Shown in pieces: positions 62,001 to 64,000 of a stretch of 64,000 nucleotides of DNA; the first letter of the stretch is position 1, and every line of letters starts with the position of its first letter. Source of the DNA: Smittia aterrima. Lineage: Eukaryota; Arthropoda; Insecta; Diptera; Chironomidae. The stretch covers positions 9,610,854 to 9,674,853 of the forward strand of contig CP093830.1 of the NCBI GenBank assembly GCA_033063855.1, given 5' to 3'. The translations under genes were made by a program, and so were the position numbers. Below the pieces are notes generated by a model. The model was not told where the DNA came from. It searched no databases and saw only the letters and a list, made by a program, of their open reading frames with translations.

Positions 62001-63600
62001 ATCGTGTTTGAGAAATCTAAAAGAGAAATGCAATGACCTTAAAGAACAGAAGATTAAATAATTCGACCAACAAACTGTTTAACCAAATAACAAAACTTTC
62101 AAGTGCGTGCCAAGATCGTTAACGATACGGAACATCACGTGTTTTAGACAAAACGAATGACTCTTTTGATTTGAAGAGACATCAAAGTGCTTAAAACTCT
62201 CGAGACCAACATCAAACAAATTCCACTCTCATATGAGTCGAAGGAACTTTCTATAAAAACGGAACTTCTTCTGGGCTATTAAAATCTTTGAAAGGCAGCA
62301 ACGATGACATTACAATAGAAAACTAGAGCATGAATGCACACGCAAATGAGGCGATTGTCTTAACAGTTCCTTTAGGACATGACCTTCAAGAAGCTTGTTA
62401 TTCCATTCTCGATTACATCGTCGACTGTGATTTTGTTTTCATTTCGCGTCAGCACTTACAACTTCAGCGTTACAAGTCATTGAAGCAAAAGGTCTAAAGG
62501 TCTCGTCAGTTCATGACTTAGTCGGCTGTTTTCAAGTTCTCTTGCTAGCTTTGAGCTTGTTAGTTCTGCTCACTGGAATGATTCCATTCAAAAATGAGAA
62601 ACTAATATCTAAATTACTTTTCCGAGCACGGAAAGAAGTCACGCAATCGAGTGTAAGTTTCAATTCGAATGAAAGAACGAATGCTTTGACATAGTAAGCA
62701 GAAACTTCTGGGAAACCTTTCAATCGCTCCATCGTCATGTCTTAAGTGAGAAGAATGATAATTTCTTCACTTGTCAGCTCAAGAAACTTGTCTCGATGCG
62801 ATCTCTGATTGTTTTAATTGGTGGGAAACTAAGAAGCGATGCCTGGCGAATAATTTAACAGAAGCACGTTCAAACACAGCGCGGTCTAATAAATGAAATA
62901 GTTTCTGATAAATTAAATTGAATTTATGTGCAATTGAGAGCAAACAAAATGATCGACGTCGGATCTCACTTCTCTGATTCAACATGAAGTTTTTATGCCG
63001 CTCACGTTTCACAGATTGCATTAGTTCGATTCAGTCAGGAATTTCTTTTGAATTGTTTTGGGAGAAATTTGTATGCAAAATATGATTCGTTGCGTAACCT
63101 TTTGAAAGTCGTTGGAATTGCGATGGTTAAATAAATCGCTGATAAATCAATTTTTGTGGAATTTCTAAAGTAGAAAGCTCTGAAGTGAACATAATTTTGA
63201 TTCTAAGAGGTTTAACGAACTTCGCGTGCGTGAGCTTCGTTTATTACAGAGCAAAGTCATTCTTTAATGTCGAGAAGCGACACTGCTTGAAAATCATTCA
63301 CATCACACCTTCTTTTAAAGAGATTTCTTTCACGAGACGCATTCGAGTGTTATGAGAAGCGGCGGCATGAACTTGACTGTCTCGACACTTTTTTTGCATT
63401 ATCACTGCGCGATTGTTGACTTAGCTGTTCGTAATGAGAGTTGAAAGACAAAGAATCATAATAAATTATTATTCATTTAGTCAACAACTCTTCTGATATG
63501 TTGATTAGGCTTCTCTTTGCTAATTTTCGCCGACTTCCTCGTTCTCCATCGTGAGACTGTCACAAGTTCAAGAAACTAATGATTTTCTCTTCTTCCGCAG
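56044..63600. other. Second gene-poor stretch
   Basis: About 7.5 kb without a defensible gene. Frames never exceed 96 codons and show no motifs. The DNA is complex, AT-rich and without obvious tandem repeats. A strong CTCTTCTTCCGCAG acceptor at 63587-63600 closes it, so much of this interval may be a 5' UTR intron of the gene whose first coding exon starts at 63696. Confidence 0.5.
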
Positions 63601-63765
63601 ATTCATTACAAAACAAAGTTTAAATCTCTGAATTCAATTGAAAGTGTCTTTCGAGTCTGAAGTGAATGAAATATTAAAACTTTTGTGGAGCAAACATGGA
63701 GATGTCAAAGAAGAACAACAGCTTTCCCTTTCCAAGTCGCGTCGAAGGATTTTTGGAGTGTTGTG
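63601..63765 (+). CDS. Probable first coding exon of a gene leaving the window
   Basis: Partial gene, product not recognised. The exon is framed by a strong pyrimidine-tract acceptor ending at 63600 and a consensus donor GTGAGT at 63766. The ATG at 63696 (context CAAACATGG) opens a frame of 23 codons plus one base, MEMSKKNNSFPFPSRVEGFL followed by ECC. About 95 bases of 5' UTR precede it inside the exon. The rest of the gene lies beyond 64000; no second exon is visible in the last 235 bases. Both splice signals and the start context agree, so I think it is real. Confidence 0.5.
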
Positions 63766-64000
63766 GTGAGTACAGAAATTCATTTTCATGCGACGATTGC
63801 GAAACATTCAGTGCTGGCAGCTATGAAAAATCTCTTTTGATCATGGCGACAAAGATATGAGACCGATGTCACTTTATAAAACTAATTTGCTGTCAAGAGC
63901 CATCGGTCAAATGTAATGATAGTTATTCAACTTAATTGCTTATTCAAAGTTTCAGTCTTTGTTAGTTAGCAATCAGCTACGTGAGTCGATAAAATTGCCG
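63766..64000. other. Start of an intron, to window end
   Basis: Sequence after the GTGAGT donor at 63766. No acceptor plus open frame was found before the window ends. Confidence 0.4.

Noticed and set aside
1..64000. tRNA genes, CRISPR arrays, insertion sequences or viral remnants
   Set aside because: Looked for B-box-like GTTCGAAT strings, regular spaced repeats and transposase or polymerase motifs on both strands; matches found were inside coding exons or isolated and did not fold or extend.

Overview
The window looks like nuclear DNA of a dipteran insect, probably a nematoceran fly such as a midge. Introns are short (mostly 50-75 bp, GT-AG), base composition is moderately AT-rich by eye, and the recognisable proteins (Rabconnectin-3A, IP3 3-kinase, very-long-chain 3-oxoacyl-CoA reductase, UFM1, an SLC5 transporter, a DUF1308/C7orf25-type protein) match fly-type orthologues. 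The assignment below family order is inference. All gene models were built by reading splice sites and checking that exon phases join; several first exons are far too short to appear as open reading frames.

Layout. 1-16.4 kb: no gene I can support, only complex non-coding DNA with a few trinucleotide runs. 16.4-18.0 kb (minus): a secreted protein with two leucine-rich-repeat modules joined by a coiled coil. 18.7-23.5 kb (minus): four secreted chymotrypsin-fold genes in a row, all of which have lost the catalytic His and Ser, i.e. a cluster of non-catalytic serine protease homologues; two are a recent tandem duplication. 25.6-28.5 kb (plus): one two-exon gene of unknown function followed by one or two tiny candidate ORFs. 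28.8-41.8 kb (minus): Rabconnectin-3A/DmX, 16 coding exons, about 3490 residues, complete. 43.0-45.7 kb (minus): inositol-1,4,5-trisphosphate 3-kinase, 7 coding exons. 45.7-49.5 kb: mostly non-coding, with an isolated LRR-like fragment on the minus strand. 49.5-51.1 kb (plus): a spidey/HSD17B12-type reductase. 51.3-51.7 kb (minus): UFM1. 52.4-54.6 kb (plus): SLC5-family sodium-coupled transporter, 9 coding exons. 54.9-56.0 kb (minus): DUF1308 protein. 56.0-63.6 kb: non-coding. 63.6-63.8 kb (plus): a good candidate for the first coding exon of a gene that continues beyond the window.

Biology. Housekeeping genes (V-ATPase assembly, inositol phosphate signalling, fatty acid elongation, UFMylation, solute uptake) are packed between 28 and 56 kb. 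The 16-28 kb part is the lineage-specific section: secreted LRR protein, degenerate protease homologues and small unrecognised proteins. These look like extracellular binding or regulatory proteins rather than enzymes. The most interesting signals are the uniform loss of two catalytic residues across the protease cluster, the two-module LRR protein with a possible relic relative 30 kb away, and the run of short, basic, helix-rich ORFs after 25.6 kb. No tRNA, rRNA, CRISPR array or intact transposon was seen.
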